A DNA stretch of 64,000 nucleotides from Cecembia calidifontis (GTDB lineage: Bacteria > Bacteroidota > Bacteroidia > Cytophagales > Cyclobacteriaceae): contig NZ_SGXG01000001.1 in the NCBI RefSeq assembly GCF_004216715.1, positions 2,774,501 through 2,838,500 of the forward strand, written 5' to 3'. The translations under genes and the position numbers were made by a program. A model generated the notes under the pieces. That model did not search any database, was not told where the DNA came from, and saw only the letters and a list, made by a program, of their open reading frames with translations. Each line of letters opens with the position of its first letter. The stretch's first letter is position 1. Shown one piece after another: positions 52,743 through 62,170 of the stretch.

Positions 52743-55700
52743 ATGAAAAATATTTTACGGCGCTATGTTTTTAACATGCTAAAATTATTTTCTATTGCTT
52801 TAGCTTTTCTTTTAATGGGGATAGGTGCCAAAGTAAAGGCTGCTGATGACCAAGCTAAGAGTATAGAGAATGTGTATCTTTCAGTTTCATTGAAAGAGCA
52901 AAATTTATCCAAAGCTTTCGAAGTCATTGAAAAGAATGCTGGATTTAATTTTGTTTATGTCAACCGAGACGTGAAAGATGCAGGGAAAGTTTCGGTAGAG
53001 GCTAATTCCATGTCTCTTTATGATATCCTAAGTGAAATATCTGTTCAGACCGGTTTGGATTTCAAACAGGTCAACGAAAATATACATGTAAAGAAATCTG
53101 ATTCGAGACAACCAGTTCAGGTAGTATTACAACCTGAAGTTACGGTTACTGGAACCGTAGTTGACCCATCCGGTCAGCCATTACCAGGAGTGACTGTTGT
53201 CGTAGAAGGAACCAGCAGAGGTACTGTTACTGACATTGATGGTAAATATTCCATTGATGCAAATCCAGAAGATGCCTTGGTTTTTTCATTTGTAGGCTTT
53301 GAAACACAGCGTTTCGTTATTGGAAATACCAATACCATTAATGTCACTATGCGTGAGGATATTTCTTCTTTAGGCGAGGTGGTAGTCGTAGGTTATGGTA
53401 CGCTAAAAGAAAGGGATTTGACTTCCTCAATAGCCACACTTAAGACGGATGTGATCACACAAACGCCAACTCCTAATGCTATGCAGGCATTGCAGGGAAG
53501 GGTAGCGGGTGTTCAGATTGTCAGTAATGGTGCACCTGGCGCTTCTCCAACCGTAAGGGTTAGGGGCGTTGGTTCATTTGAAGGCAATGCAGCACCATTG
53601 TATGTGGTGGATGGAATGTTTTTTGACAATATTGACTTCTTGAACCCAAATGATATCGAGACCATTAACGTCTTAAAAGATGCTTCTGCTTCTGCTATTT
53701 ATGGTGTGAGGGCATCCAATGGTGTGGTGCTGATTGAAACCAAGTCAGGAAAGTATAACCAAAAACCAGAAATCATTATCGATTCTTACTATGGTACCCA
53801 GGTTCCTCAGAATGTTTTGAAAATGGCCAATGCCCAGCAATTTGTCCGTTATATTAATGAAACAGGATCTACTGCTGATATAGCCTTCGTCAACAATGCC
53901 ATGCAGAGATTTGGTAGGAGCAGGATTGACCCTAGTATCCCTAATGTCAATACGGATTGGTATGCAGAGATCATGAGTCCTGCAGCCATTCAGAACCATA
54001 ATTTGAGTTTTAACGGAGGGAATGAAACTACCAGATACTCTTTGGGAGGTTCTTATTTCGACCAAAAAGGTCTTCTAAATGATACCAGAAATGAGTACAA
54101 AAGATTGAATTTTAGGGCAAAAATTGATACTGATGTCAGAGATTGGCTAACCGTTGGAGGTAATTTCAATGTCAGCGTTGCCCGTCAGTATAACGGTGAT
54201 GACGGAGCTTGGTTCCAGGCTTATTTTGCTGTTCCAATTCTTCCAGTGTACGATGACCTGAATACACAAGCTGAGCCATTTAGACTTTCCAATGCACAAC
54301 GTCTAGGTTACAGAAACAGACAGAATCCTTATTATAGTTTGTTATACAATGATAACCGAAACCATGTCGGTAAGGTATTGGGTAATTTCTATGCTGATTT
54401 TGAAATTCTGCCTAGCAAACTTTCATTCAGGACAGCCTATAATTATGCTCTTGAAATTATCAACTCAAGAAATGTAGGTTTTGATTTCAACGATGGTGTC
54501 ACAGATTTCCAGTCTTCCATCGGGAGAACCAATTTTGCAAGATTTGACCAGGTTTGGGATAATTTCTTTACCTATACCGACTATATCGATAAGCATAGCT
54601 TCACTGCTGTTTTGGGCCAATCTTTCAGGAGTGAATATTCAGAAGTTTTGTTTGCAAGAGGAACAGGTATTTCCCCAATTCCGGATAGGGCTTTAGAGAA
54701 CTTCTGGTATTTGTCCAATGCAACCAACTTTGATATCAATGGAATTGGAGATACTGGAGATGTTATCAATTCCAGGCTTTTCTTCATGTCTTATTTTGGC
54801 CGATTGTCATACAATTATGATGACAGATACTTGCTTTATGGTACCTTCAGAAGAGATGGGAACAATAAGTTTCAGCAGAAGTGGGGAAATTTTGCCACTA
54901 TAGGTGCAGGTTGGGTGGTGTCCTCTGAAAGATTCTTTAATGTTTCGGCTATTGACTTCTTTAAGCTAAGGGCTTCTTGGGGGCAGTTGGGTAATGATGG
55001 CATCAGACCGTCTGTGGGAAGGCCAACGATACAAGAGACTTCCACAGCCATCAATGATGTTCTTATATTCGGTAGAAGGTTGAATCCAACTTTTGACTTG
55101 ATCGATAGATGGGAAACCACAGTTGAAAAAAACTTCGGTTTCAATGCTAAATTCCTGAATAATAGGCTGTCATTAGATGCAGACTACTTCATCAGAGATA
55201 CTAGAAATCTGGCTGTAAATATCATTCCTCCTGTATTTAGGGCAACAGAAAGAAGGAGTGTGGGAGAAATTAGAAATCAAGGGTTGGAATTTACGTTGAA
55301 TTGGGAAGATAGGGTGAGCAAAGATTTCTCTTATTATATAGGGGGGAATTTTGCAACGCTTAAGAATCAGGTGCTCAGTCTAGGAGGACCACAATATTTG
55401 GATGGCGGTTCTGCTGAATTCCGTCAGAGATCTATTGTTGGTCAGCCGTTTCAGGCATTCTATGGTTATCAGGTAGCTGGTGTATTCCAGAATCAACAGC
55501 AAATTGACCAAAGCGGTTACACTTCCCAATTTATCGCTGAGAATAATTTACAACCGGGAGATTTTCAATTTGTGGATCAAAACGGTGATGGAATCATCAA
55601 TGATCAGGATAGGGTAGTTTTGGGCTCATTCTTACCTAAACTTACCTATGGATTCAATATGGGATTCACTTACAAAAATTTCGATGTTTCAGCATTGGTA

Positions 55701-56111
55701 CAGGGACAGGCTGGATATAGCATTCTGAATAGAAAAAGAGGGGAGTTGATCTTTACCAATGACACCAACATTGATGCGGAATTGGCAGAGAATCTTTGGA
55801 GAGGTGAAGGCACTTCAGACAAATATCCCTCTGCTGCTGGGTTGAGAAAAGGTTGGAACCAAAATATGAGCGACTATTTTGTGGAAAGCGGATCTTACTT
55901 CAGAATACAAAACGTTAGAATATCTTACAATCTATTGGACAAATCTCTTTTTGGTGTTCCAATGCCGGCGACAAGGGTGACATTTACCGCTGAAAGGCCG
56001 CTCACCTTGTTCAATTACAACGGCTTCAATCCTGAAGTTGCCAATGGTATCGATAGGCAGGTATATCCTATCCCAGCAATCTACACATTGGGTCTGAATA
56101 TCAAACTTTAA
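52743..56111 (+). CDS. SusC/RagA TonB-dependent transporter with STN signalling domain
   Basis: This 1122-aa outer-membrane receptor imports oligosaccharides with SusD. A signal peptide is at about residues 1-33. An STN domain (about 38-117: LSKAFEVIEKNAGFNFVYV) is of the kind that contacts FecR. A carboxypeptidase-like regulatory domain is at about 133-215 (GTVVDPSGQPLPGVTVVVEG). A plug domain (about 220-345: ALQGRVAGVQIVS) and a 22-stranded barrel ending in IYTLGLNIKL follow. The STN domain fits the sigma/FecR pair upstream. It lies 12 nt before susD. Confidence 0.96.
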   Translation: MKNILRRYVFNMLKLFSIALAFLLMGIGAKVKAADDQAKSIENVYLSVSLKEQNLSKAFEVIEKNAGFNFVYVNRDVKDAGKVSVEANSMSLYDILSEISVQTGLDFKQVNENIHVKKSDSRQPVQVVLQPEVTVTGTVVDPSGQPLPGVTVVVEGTSRGTVTDIDGKYSIDANPEDALVFSFVGFETQRFVIGNTNTINVTMREDISSLGEVVVVGYGTLKERDLTSSIATLKTDVITQTPTPNAMQALQGRVAGVQIVSNGAPGASPTVRVRGVGSFEGNAAPLYVVDGMFFDNIDFLNPNDIETINVLKDASASAIYGVRASNGVVLIETKSGKYNQKPEIIIDSYYGTQVPQNVLKMANAQQFVRYINETGSTADIAFVNNAMQRFGRSRIDPSIPNVNTDWYAEIMSPAAIQNHNLSFNGGNETTRYSLGGSYFDQKGLLNDTRNEYKRLNFRAKIDTDVRDWLTVGGNFNVSVARQYNGDDGAWFQAYFAVPILPVYDDLNTQAEPFRLSNAQRLGYRNRQNPYYSLLYNDNRNHVGKVLGNFYADFEILPSKLSFRTAYNYALEIINSRNVGFDFNDGVTDFQSSIGRTNFARFDQVWDNFFTYTDYIDKHSFTAVLGQSFRSEYSEVLFARGTGISPIPDRALENFWYLSNATNFDINGIGDTGDVINSRLFFMSYFGRLSYNYDDRYLLYGTFRRDGNNKFQQKWGNFATIGAGWVVSSERFFNVSAIDFFKLRASWGQLGNDGIRPSVGRPTIQETSTAINDVLIFGRRLNPTFDLIDRWETTVEKNFGFNAKFLNNRLSLDADYFIRDTRNLAVNIIPPVFRATERRSVGEIRNQGLEFTLNWEDRVSKDFSYYIGGNFATLKNQVLSLGGPQYLDGGSAEFRQRSIVGQPFQAFYGYQVAGVFQNQQQIDQSGYTSQFIAENNLQPGDFQFVDQNGDGIINDQDRVVLGSFLPKLTYGFNMGFTYKNFDVSALVQGQAGYSILNRKRGELIFTNDTNIDAELAENLWRGEGTSDKYPSAAGLRKGWNQNMSDYFVESGSYFRIQNVRISYNLLDKSLFGVPMPATRVTFTAERPLTLFNYNGFNPEVANGIDRQVYPIPAIYTLGLNIKL

Positions 56112-56122
56112 AGCGCACTACC

Positions 56123-57664
56123 ATGACTAGAAATATTAAAACTAAAATACTTATTCCATTAGTTGTTGTCTTATTTGGGACTTCCTCTTGTATGGACCTT
56201 CTTGACCAACCTTTGGAAAACCAAATAGTAGCTGATGGAACTGACTATACGCAATCAGAAAATATGGTTCTGATGCTATATGGTTCTTATGCAGAATTAA
56301 ACTCATTGCAATGGGAAACCTTCCCGATCATTTCTGTGAGAGGCGATGATGTGAATGCTGCAGGAGATCAATTTCCTTTGACGGAAACAGATCTGTTCAG
56401 GTACGACCGTAATTTTTGGATGTATAATTCCACTTGGTTGAATTTATATACCGATCTGCTTTATTGGCATGGAGCCATGGAAGAAATCCAGAAATATCAG
56501 GATGCAGGAGCTAATGCTACCTTGGCGCAACAATACATTGCGGAAATTAAAGTGATGCGTGCCTTTGAGCTATTTCAATTGGCCAGGCTTTGGGGTAATA
56601 TCCTAATTCCGAATTCATCACAACCCAGCGCATTGTACAATGTAGAAGTGTCTTCTTTTGAGGACGTACTGCAACATATTGTTTCCCAGATGGATGAAGC
56701 AATTCCTTCTTTGCCAACAGTACATCCCAATCAAAGATCAGATGTCAGAGGAGGAATTACCGCTTACACTGCACTGGCAGTGAAAGCAATGGCCAACTTG
56801 GAGCTTAAAAATTATCAGGCAGTGGCTGATGCTACTGGTCAGATTATCAGTAGTAATCTATTCGCTTTGGAGCAGGATTATTATAACCTGTTCAAAATTC
56901 CAGGAAAACTTAACAGAGAGAATATTCTAGAGCTTCAATACTCTGATTTTGGAACTCCTACAGGTACCAATACCAGATACCTATGGGATTTCTTTGGACC
57001 TGCCAGCTGGACACCGGCAGTAGCAGGTGCAGGTGGTGGTTGGGGCTTCTGGGAGCCAAGTATGAAATATGTGAAATTCCTGCTTTCTAGGGGAGAGCAG
57101 ACAAGGGTTCAGACTTCAATCTTGTTTACTCCTGATGCCATCACCGAATTGAGAAATGATCCTGATTTCCAAAACTTACCTAGCTGGGTTTCACATATTA
57201 CTCCTGATGGGGATGTTTTCAACAATCACCCTAGGTACAAAATGTTAAGTGGTAAGTTTTATTTGCCATCTACCCAACTTACTCCAGGTAGGTTTACTTA
57301 TGGCGAGAATAAAAACTTTGCAGTCATCAGGTATGCGGAGATTTTATTGATGCATGCAGAGGCATTGGTGAGCGGTGCAAACAGTACTGTTTTATCAGCC
57401 GAACAGGCAGTCAATCAAGTCAGGTCAAGGGCAGGTTTGGCTCCAGCCTCATCGGTCAATTTGGATGTAGTCTTGGATGAAAAATATGCAGAATTTGGTA
57501 CTGAATGGGGTATCAGATTTTATGATTTGGTGAGACATGGAAAAACCTCAGAGTTGAATTATGAAGGCAGGTCATTCCAGCAAGCCCAGCATAGATTCCT
57601 TCCTTATCCGTTGGAACAACTGGATATTATTCCACAATTAAGAAATGCCTCTAATGGAGGTTGA
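56123..57664 (+). CDS. SusD/RagB nutrient-binding lipoprotein
   Basis: The 513-aa lipoprotein has the signal IPLVVVLFGTSSC with Cys23. It is the surface lid of the SusC transporter. The helical SusD fold with TPR-like repeats is supported by IAEIKVMRAFELFQLARLWGN, NFAVIRYAEILLMHAEALV and ADATGQIISSNLF. SusD binds glycans by aromatic residues; the specificity is unknown. Confidence 0.96.
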   Translation: MTRNIKTKILIPLVVVLFGTSSCMDLLDQPLENQIVADGTDYTQSENMVLMLYGSYAELNSLQWETFPIISVRGDDVNAAGDQFPLTETDLFRYDRNFWMYNSTWLNLYTDLLYWHGAMEEIQKYQDAGANATLAQQYIAEIKVMRAFELFQLARLWGNILIPNSSQPSALYNVEVSSFEDVLQHIVSQMDEAIPSLPTVHPNQRSDVRGGITAYTALAVKAMANLELKNYQAVADATGQIISSNLFALEQDYYNLFKIPGKLNRENILELQYSDFGTPTGTNTRYLWDFFGPASWTPAVAGAGGGWGFWEPSMKYVKFLLSRGEQTRVQTSILFTPDAITELRNDPDFQNLPSWVSHITPDGDVFNNHPRYKMLSGKFYLPSTQLTPGRFTYGENKNFAVIRYAEILLMHAEALVSGANSTVLSAEQAVNQVRSRAGLAPASSVNLDVVLDEKYAEFGTEWGIRFYDLVRHGKTSELNYEGRSFQQAQHRFLPYPLEQLDIIPQLRNASNGG

Positions 57665-57691
57665 GTATTCATTAACCAAAATAACTGAGTT

Positions 57692-58774
57692 ATGAAAAAA
57701 ATGCAGATAATTTTACTAGCTGTAATCTTTGCTTTTGCAGGGTGTACAGATGGCTATATAGACGATATTGTAGCTGTTGATCCAGGACCGGACAATGCTG
57801 CTCCTGAAATCCTGATCAATTTCCCGATTGAGGGTGCCTTGATCAGGGTGGTAGAGGATGTGACTTCCATTGATATCAATTTCGAAGTCAGAGACGATAT
57901 TGAAGTAGATGTTGTCACTATTTCTCTGAATGGCAATCAACTGGAATCTTTTAATGATTTTCTTGACTACAGAAGAGTGGTAAAGACCTATACTTATCCT
58001 TCATTGGGGAACGGAGAACATATACTTTCGATCACAGCGACAGATAAATCAGGTAAATCCACAGTGGAGACTGTTAGGTTTGAAAAAGTAGAGCCTTATC
58101 GACCTGTTTATGAAGGGGAAGTTTTCTATCTCCCATTTGATGGAGATTATACGGAGTTGGTGAATATCAGAAATGCAAATGTTTCTGGATCCCCTGGATT
58201 CGTAAATGGCATTTCAGGAAGAGCCTATTCTGGGGCTTCTAATGCATATTTGACTTTCCCAACAGCAGGCTTGTTAGGTCAGGAATTCTCTGCGGTGTTC
58301 TGGTATAAAGTGAATGCATCGCCTGATAGGGCAGGTTTGTTGGTGATAGGACCACCTGATCCAAATAATCCGAATAATCCAAATAATAGATCAAAGGGTT
58401 TCAGATTTTTCAGGGAAGCAGCAGGTCCAAATCAACGTTTCAAATTGAATGTAGGGAATGGTGGATCTGACAACTGGTTTGATGGTGGGGCTGCTGCAGA
58501 CCTCAATCCAGCTGATGGAGAATGGGCCCATTTGGCATTTACCATTTCAGGAAGTCAGGTGACTGTATATATCAACGGAGAAATTGTGAGTCAGGGAGGT
58601 TTCCCTGGAATCGATTGGACAGGATGTGATGTATTGTCAATTGGATCAGGAGCACCACGATTTACAGAATGGGGTCATTTGTCTGATCAGAGTTATTTTG
58701 ATGAACTGAGGTTATTTAATAAGGCATTGAGTCAAAATGAGATCAGGACAATTATTGATGCCGAAAAACCATAA
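57692..58774 (+). CDS. LamG/concanavalin-like surface lipoprotein
   Basis: The 360-aa lipoprotein has the signal MKKMQIILLAVIFAFAGC (Cys18). An Ig-like domain (about 30-130) is followed by a LamG-like beta sandwich (about 140-360) with VFYLPFDGDYTEL, AVFWYKVN, WAHLAFTISGSQVTVYINGE and FDELRLFNKALSQNEI. It is probably a surface glycan-binding protein working beside SusD. A short repeat of Asn-Pro-Asn (DPNNPNNPNNR) sits in a loop near residue 227. Confidence 0.88.
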   Translation: MKKMQIILLAVIFAFAGCTDGYIDDIVAVDPGPDNAAPEILINFPIEGALIRVVEDVTSIDINFEVRDDIEVDVVTISLNGNQLESFNDFLDYRRVVKTYTYPSLGNGEHILSITATDKSGKSTVETVRFEKVEPYRPVYEGEVFYLPFDGDYTELVNIRNANVSGSPGFVNGISGRAYSGASNAYLTFPTAGLLGQEFSAVFWYKVNASPDRAGLLVIGPPDPNNPNNPNNRSKGFRFFREAAGPNQRFKLNVGNGGSDNWFDGGAAADLNPADGEWAHLAFTISGSQVTVYINGEIVSQGGFPGIDWTGCDVLSIGSGAPRFTEWGHLSDQSYFDELRLFNKALSQNEIRTIIDAEKP

Positions 58775-58831
58775 ACTTTAATTAAGCAAAGGGGTCATAG
58801 GACTCCTTTGCTTTCTCAAACCCATGTGACC

Positions 58832-60796
58832 ATGAAGCAACTTGCGCTGTTATTTGTTTTGATTTTTTTTCTTGTAGGCTGTGGTGAACGAGGAGAAGAT
58901 GTGCCGGCTTTTACATTATTGAAAGTGGAAATGGGTACTGAAGCCATCAATTTGGACCCCCCATATAGTGAAGGTCTTCCTTTGGATAGGCCGATAACCA
59001 TGTATTTTAGCAGGCCTGTAGATGAAGGTGTTCTCAATCAAGGGATTATTTTAAGTAGATTGAACGGTAATCCAGTAAATGTCAATTTTGCCACATCTTC
59101 CGATAATACAAATGTCATTTTGAGGCCAATTGGCGCACTGGAAGCGGGAGAAACGTATTTGTTGTCTATTTCTGATTTGTTAAGAAGTGAATCCGGTCAG
59201 ACTATTTTGTCCAGACAAATTCAATTCAAGACCCAAGAAGAAGGCTTAAGGATTGAAAGTATTCAATTTGAAGGAGGTCGGTTGGTCAATTCCAATAGGG
59301 TAATAGATGTGAATGTTGACCTCAATATTGAAATCAATTTTTCAGCGGCAATAGACAGATCTTCTGCTCAGAATGCTTTTCGGATAAATGGCCAGTCAAT
59401 ACCAGGCATTCAGGTAGAATTGTCCAATGAAGATAAAAGAGTAATCTTGAAGTCAACAAGTAAGCTTCCCAATTATTCAAAATTTGAATTGGAGATTGAC
59501 AATAGCCTAAAGTCAGCATCAGGCGCTTCATTTTCGGAAGAAAAGCGTGTTTTTTTTACGGGACCTGATGGAGTTTTGAAATTCCCTCTGATCTCAGATG
59601 ATGCATTATTGACCAAAATCCAGGAACAGACCTTTAAGTATTTTTGGGATTTTGCCCATCCTGCAAGTGGTATGGCAAGAGAGAGGAATACCTCGGGAAA
59701 TCTGGTAACGGTAGGTGGATCTGGATTTGGCGTGATGGCAATCATTGTGGGTATTGAAAGAGGCTTTATTTCTCGGTCAGAAGGTGTTCAACGCTTAGCT
59801 CTGATTGTGGATTTTTTATCCAAGGCTGATAGATTTCATGGTGTCTGGCCACATTGGTTGGATGGTAATACAGGTAAAACCATTCCTTTTAGTCAAAAAG
59901 ATAACGGAGGAGATTTGGTTGAAACTGCCTTTATGATACAAGGACTTCTTACTGTAAAGGAGTTTCTCCAACCATCAATTCCAACTGAAAAGGTTATAAT
60001 AGATCACATACAGCAGTTATGGGAGGAAGTAGAATGGAGCTGGTACACCAGAGGTAGTCAAAATGTGCTTTACTGGCATTGGTCGCCAGATTTTGGCTGG
60101 GATATGAATTTGCCAATACAGGGATACAACGAATCATTGATAGTTTATGTTTTGGCTGCTTCTTCACCTACCTTCCCAATCTCCAAAGAGGTTTATGATC
60201 AAGGATGGGCTAGAAATGGTCAAATGAGAAATGGAAACAGTTTCTATCAATTCAATCTTCCATTGGGAGAGGATTTTGGAGGGCCCTTATTCTTTTCACA
60301 TTACTCCTTTTTGGGATTGGACCCGAGAAACCTGAAAGATGCTTATGCAGATTATTGGGAGCAGGGAAAAATGCATACCAAAATCAACCGTGCGCATGCA
60401 ATCAACAATCCAAAAGGATTTGCCGGTTATGGGGAGAACAGTTGGGGTTTTACAGCAAGTGATAACCATCAAGGTTACAGTGCCCATTCTCCCATTAATG
60501 ACCTTGGCGTCATATCATTGACAGCAGCACTCTCTTCTTTTCCTTATACCCCAGAAGAATCAATGGAAGCATTAAGGTTTTTTTATTTCGAAATGGGAGA
60601 TAGGCTATGGGGCCCATATGGTTTCTACGATGCTTTTAATGTTACGGAGTCCTGGTATGCGAACTCTTATCTGGCCATAGACCAAGGCCCTATTATCCTA
60701 ATGATCGAAAACCATAGGTCTGGATTGTTATGGTCATTATTTATGAGAAATCCTGAAGTCCTTTCAGGATTACGGAATTTAAATTTCACCTATTAA
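58832..60796 (+). CDS. Glucoamylase-type glycoside hydrolase with N-terminal Ig-like domains (GH144-like)
   Basis: The 654-aa lipoprotein has the signal MKQLALLFVLIFFLVGC (Cys17); the ATG at 58832 is preferred to an earlier TTG. About residues 25-245 hold two Big_5-like Ig modules (YFSRPVDEGVLNQGIILSR, INFSAAIDRSSAQNAFRI). From about 255 on is the PF10091 catalytic (alpha/alpha)6 domain: EQTFKYFWDFAHPASGMARER, TVGGSGFGVMAIIVGIERGF, WHWSPDFGWDMNLPIQGYNE and PYGFYDAFNVTESWYANSY. This family holds endo-beta-1,2-glucanases (GH144) and older 'glucoamylase' annotations. The exact substrate is inferred, not shown. Confidence 0.92.
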   Translation: MKQLALLFVLIFFLVGCGERGEDVPAFTLLKVEMGTEAINLDPPYSEGLPLDRPITMYFSRPVDEGVLNQGIILSRLNGNPVNVNFATSSDNTNVILRPIGALEAGETYLLSISDLLRSESGQTILSRQIQFKTQEEGLRIESIQFEGGRLVNSNRVIDVNVDLNIEINFSAAIDRSSAQNAFRINGQSIPGIQVELSNEDKRVILKSTSKLPNYSKFELEIDNSLKSASGASFSEEKRVFFTGPDGVLKFPLISDDALLTKIQEQTFKYFWDFAHPASGMARERNTSGNLVTVGGSGFGVMAIIVGIERGFISRSEGVQRLALIVDFLSKADRFHGVWPHWLDGNTGKTIPFSQKDNGGDLVETAFMIQGLLTVKEFLQPSIPTEKVIIDHIQQLWEEVEWSWYTRGSQNVLYWHWSPDFGWDMNLPIQGYNESLIVYVLAASSPTFPISKEVYDQGWARNGQMRNGNSFYQFNLPLGEDFGGPLFFSHYSFLGLDPRNLKDAYADYWEQGKMHTKINRAHAINNPKGFAGYGENSWGFTASDNHQGYSAHSPINDLGVISLTAALSSFPYTPEESMEALRFFYFEMGDRLWGPYGFYDAFNVTESWYANSYLAIDQGPIILMIENHRSGLLWSLFMRNPEVLSGLRNLNFTY

Positions 60797-60806
60797 ACTT
60801 TAAAAA

Positions 60807-62162
60807 ATGAGATATTTATTCTTTTTGATATTATTGATCAATTTGACTCAAATCTGCTCCTGTAAGGAAAAGAAGGGGGAAGTTGAGTTGGAAACCAATG
60901 TCATCAGCGATGATTCCCTGATGACATTGGTACAATATAGGACGTTTCAATATTTTTGGGAAGGAGCTGAGCCTACTTCAGGAATGGCCCGGGAAAGAAT
61001 CCACATAGATGGAGATTATCCACAGAATGATCAAAATGTAGTCACTACAGGAGGGTCAGGCTTCGGTCTTATGGCGATATTGGTTGGGATTGAAAGAGGT
61101 TTTATAACCCGTGATGAAGGCTTGAAAAGATTAGATAAAATCGTGGACTATCTTGGCCAAGCAGACCGGTTTCATGGAATTTGGTCACATTGGATTGAGG
61201 GAGAAACAGGAAAGGTAAAACCATTTGGAAGAGATGATGATGGCGGAGACCTGGTGGAATCTGCTTTTTTAGCCCAAGGACTTCTTACGGTAAGACAATA
61301 TTTTCAAAATGACCATCCTTCTGAAAAATTGCTTGTGGAAAAGATCGATCAATTATGGGAGGAAATGGAATGGTCCTGGTACATTAATAAGGAAGACAAT
61401 GTCTTGTTGTGGCACTGGTCTCCTTCTATTGGATTTCAAAAGAATCACCCGATTAAGGGATATGATGAAACCCTGATCACTTATATTTTGGCAGCATCTT
61501 CACCAAATTATCCAATTCCTGCAGATGTATATCATGATGGTTGGGCAAGAAAAGGTGAAATTGCTTTTAATGCAGAGCCTTATGGTCATCTTTTGGAATT
61601 GAGACACAATGGCGCGGAAGAATTGGGAGGACCCTTGTTCTGGGCGCACTATTCCTATTTGGGTTTGGACCCTAGAGGATTGAAAGATCGATATGCGGAT
61701 TACTGGAGACAAAATGTAAACCATACCCTGGCCAATAGGGCTTGGTGTATTGAAAACCCTTTAGGTTTTGCAGGATATGGAGAAAAATCCTGGGGATTGA
61801 CAGCAAGTTATTCGGTAAATGGCTATGCAGCCCATGCGCCAGGAGAAAATAAAGATAAGGGGGTTATATCCCCAACAGCAGCACTATCTTCATTCCCATA
61901 TACGCCAGAATACTCCATGGAAGCGATGAGATTCTGGTTTGAAAACTTTGGGGAAAAGCTTTTTGGACCTTATGGTTTTTATGATGCATTTTCTGAAGAA
62001 GAGGATTGGTTTCCTCAAAGGTATTTGGCCATTGACCAAGGGCCAATAGTAGTCATGATTGAAAATTACCGATCCGGATTACTTTGGGACTTATTTATGT
62101 CTGCGCCGGAGGTAAAAAGGGGATTAGTTAAACTAGGCTTTAGTAGTCCTCATTTAAACTGA
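60807..62162 (+). CDS. Second GH144-like glucoamylase-type hydrolase
   Basis: The product has 451 aa and the signal LILLINLTQICSC with Cys17 or Cys19, so it is a lipoprotein. It has no Ig modules and consists of the PF10091 domain alone: YRTFQYFWEGAEPTSGMARER, TGGSGFGLMAILVGIERGF, WHWSPSIGFQKNHPIKGYDE and PYGFYDAFSEEEDWFPQRYLAIDQGP. It starts 10 nt after the first copy and is clearly its paralogue, arranged in tandem. The pair may divide endo- and exo-acting work. Confidence 0.92.
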   Translation: MRYLFFLILLINLTQICSCKEKKGEVELETNVISDDSLMTLVQYRTFQYFWEGAEPTSGMARERIHIDGDYPQNDQNVVTTGGSGFGLMAILVGIERGFITRDEGLKRLDKIVDYLGQADRFHGIWSHWIEGETGKVKPFGRDDDGGDLVESAFLAQGLLTVRQYFQNDHPSEKLLVEKIDQLWEEMEWSWYINKEDNVLLWHWSPSIGFQKNHPIKGYDETLITYILAASSPNYPIPADVYHDGWARKGEIAFNAEPYGHLLELRHNGAEELGGPLFWAHYSYLGLDPRGLKDRYADYWRQNVNHTLANRAWCIENPLGFAGYGEKSWGLTASYSVNGYAAHAPGENKDKGVISPTAALSSFPYTPEYSMEAMRFWFENFGEKLFGPYGFYDAFSEEEDWFPQRYLAIDQGPIVVMIENYRSGLLWDLFMSAPEVKRGLVKLGFSSPHLN

Positions 62163-62170
62163 ACCGAAAA

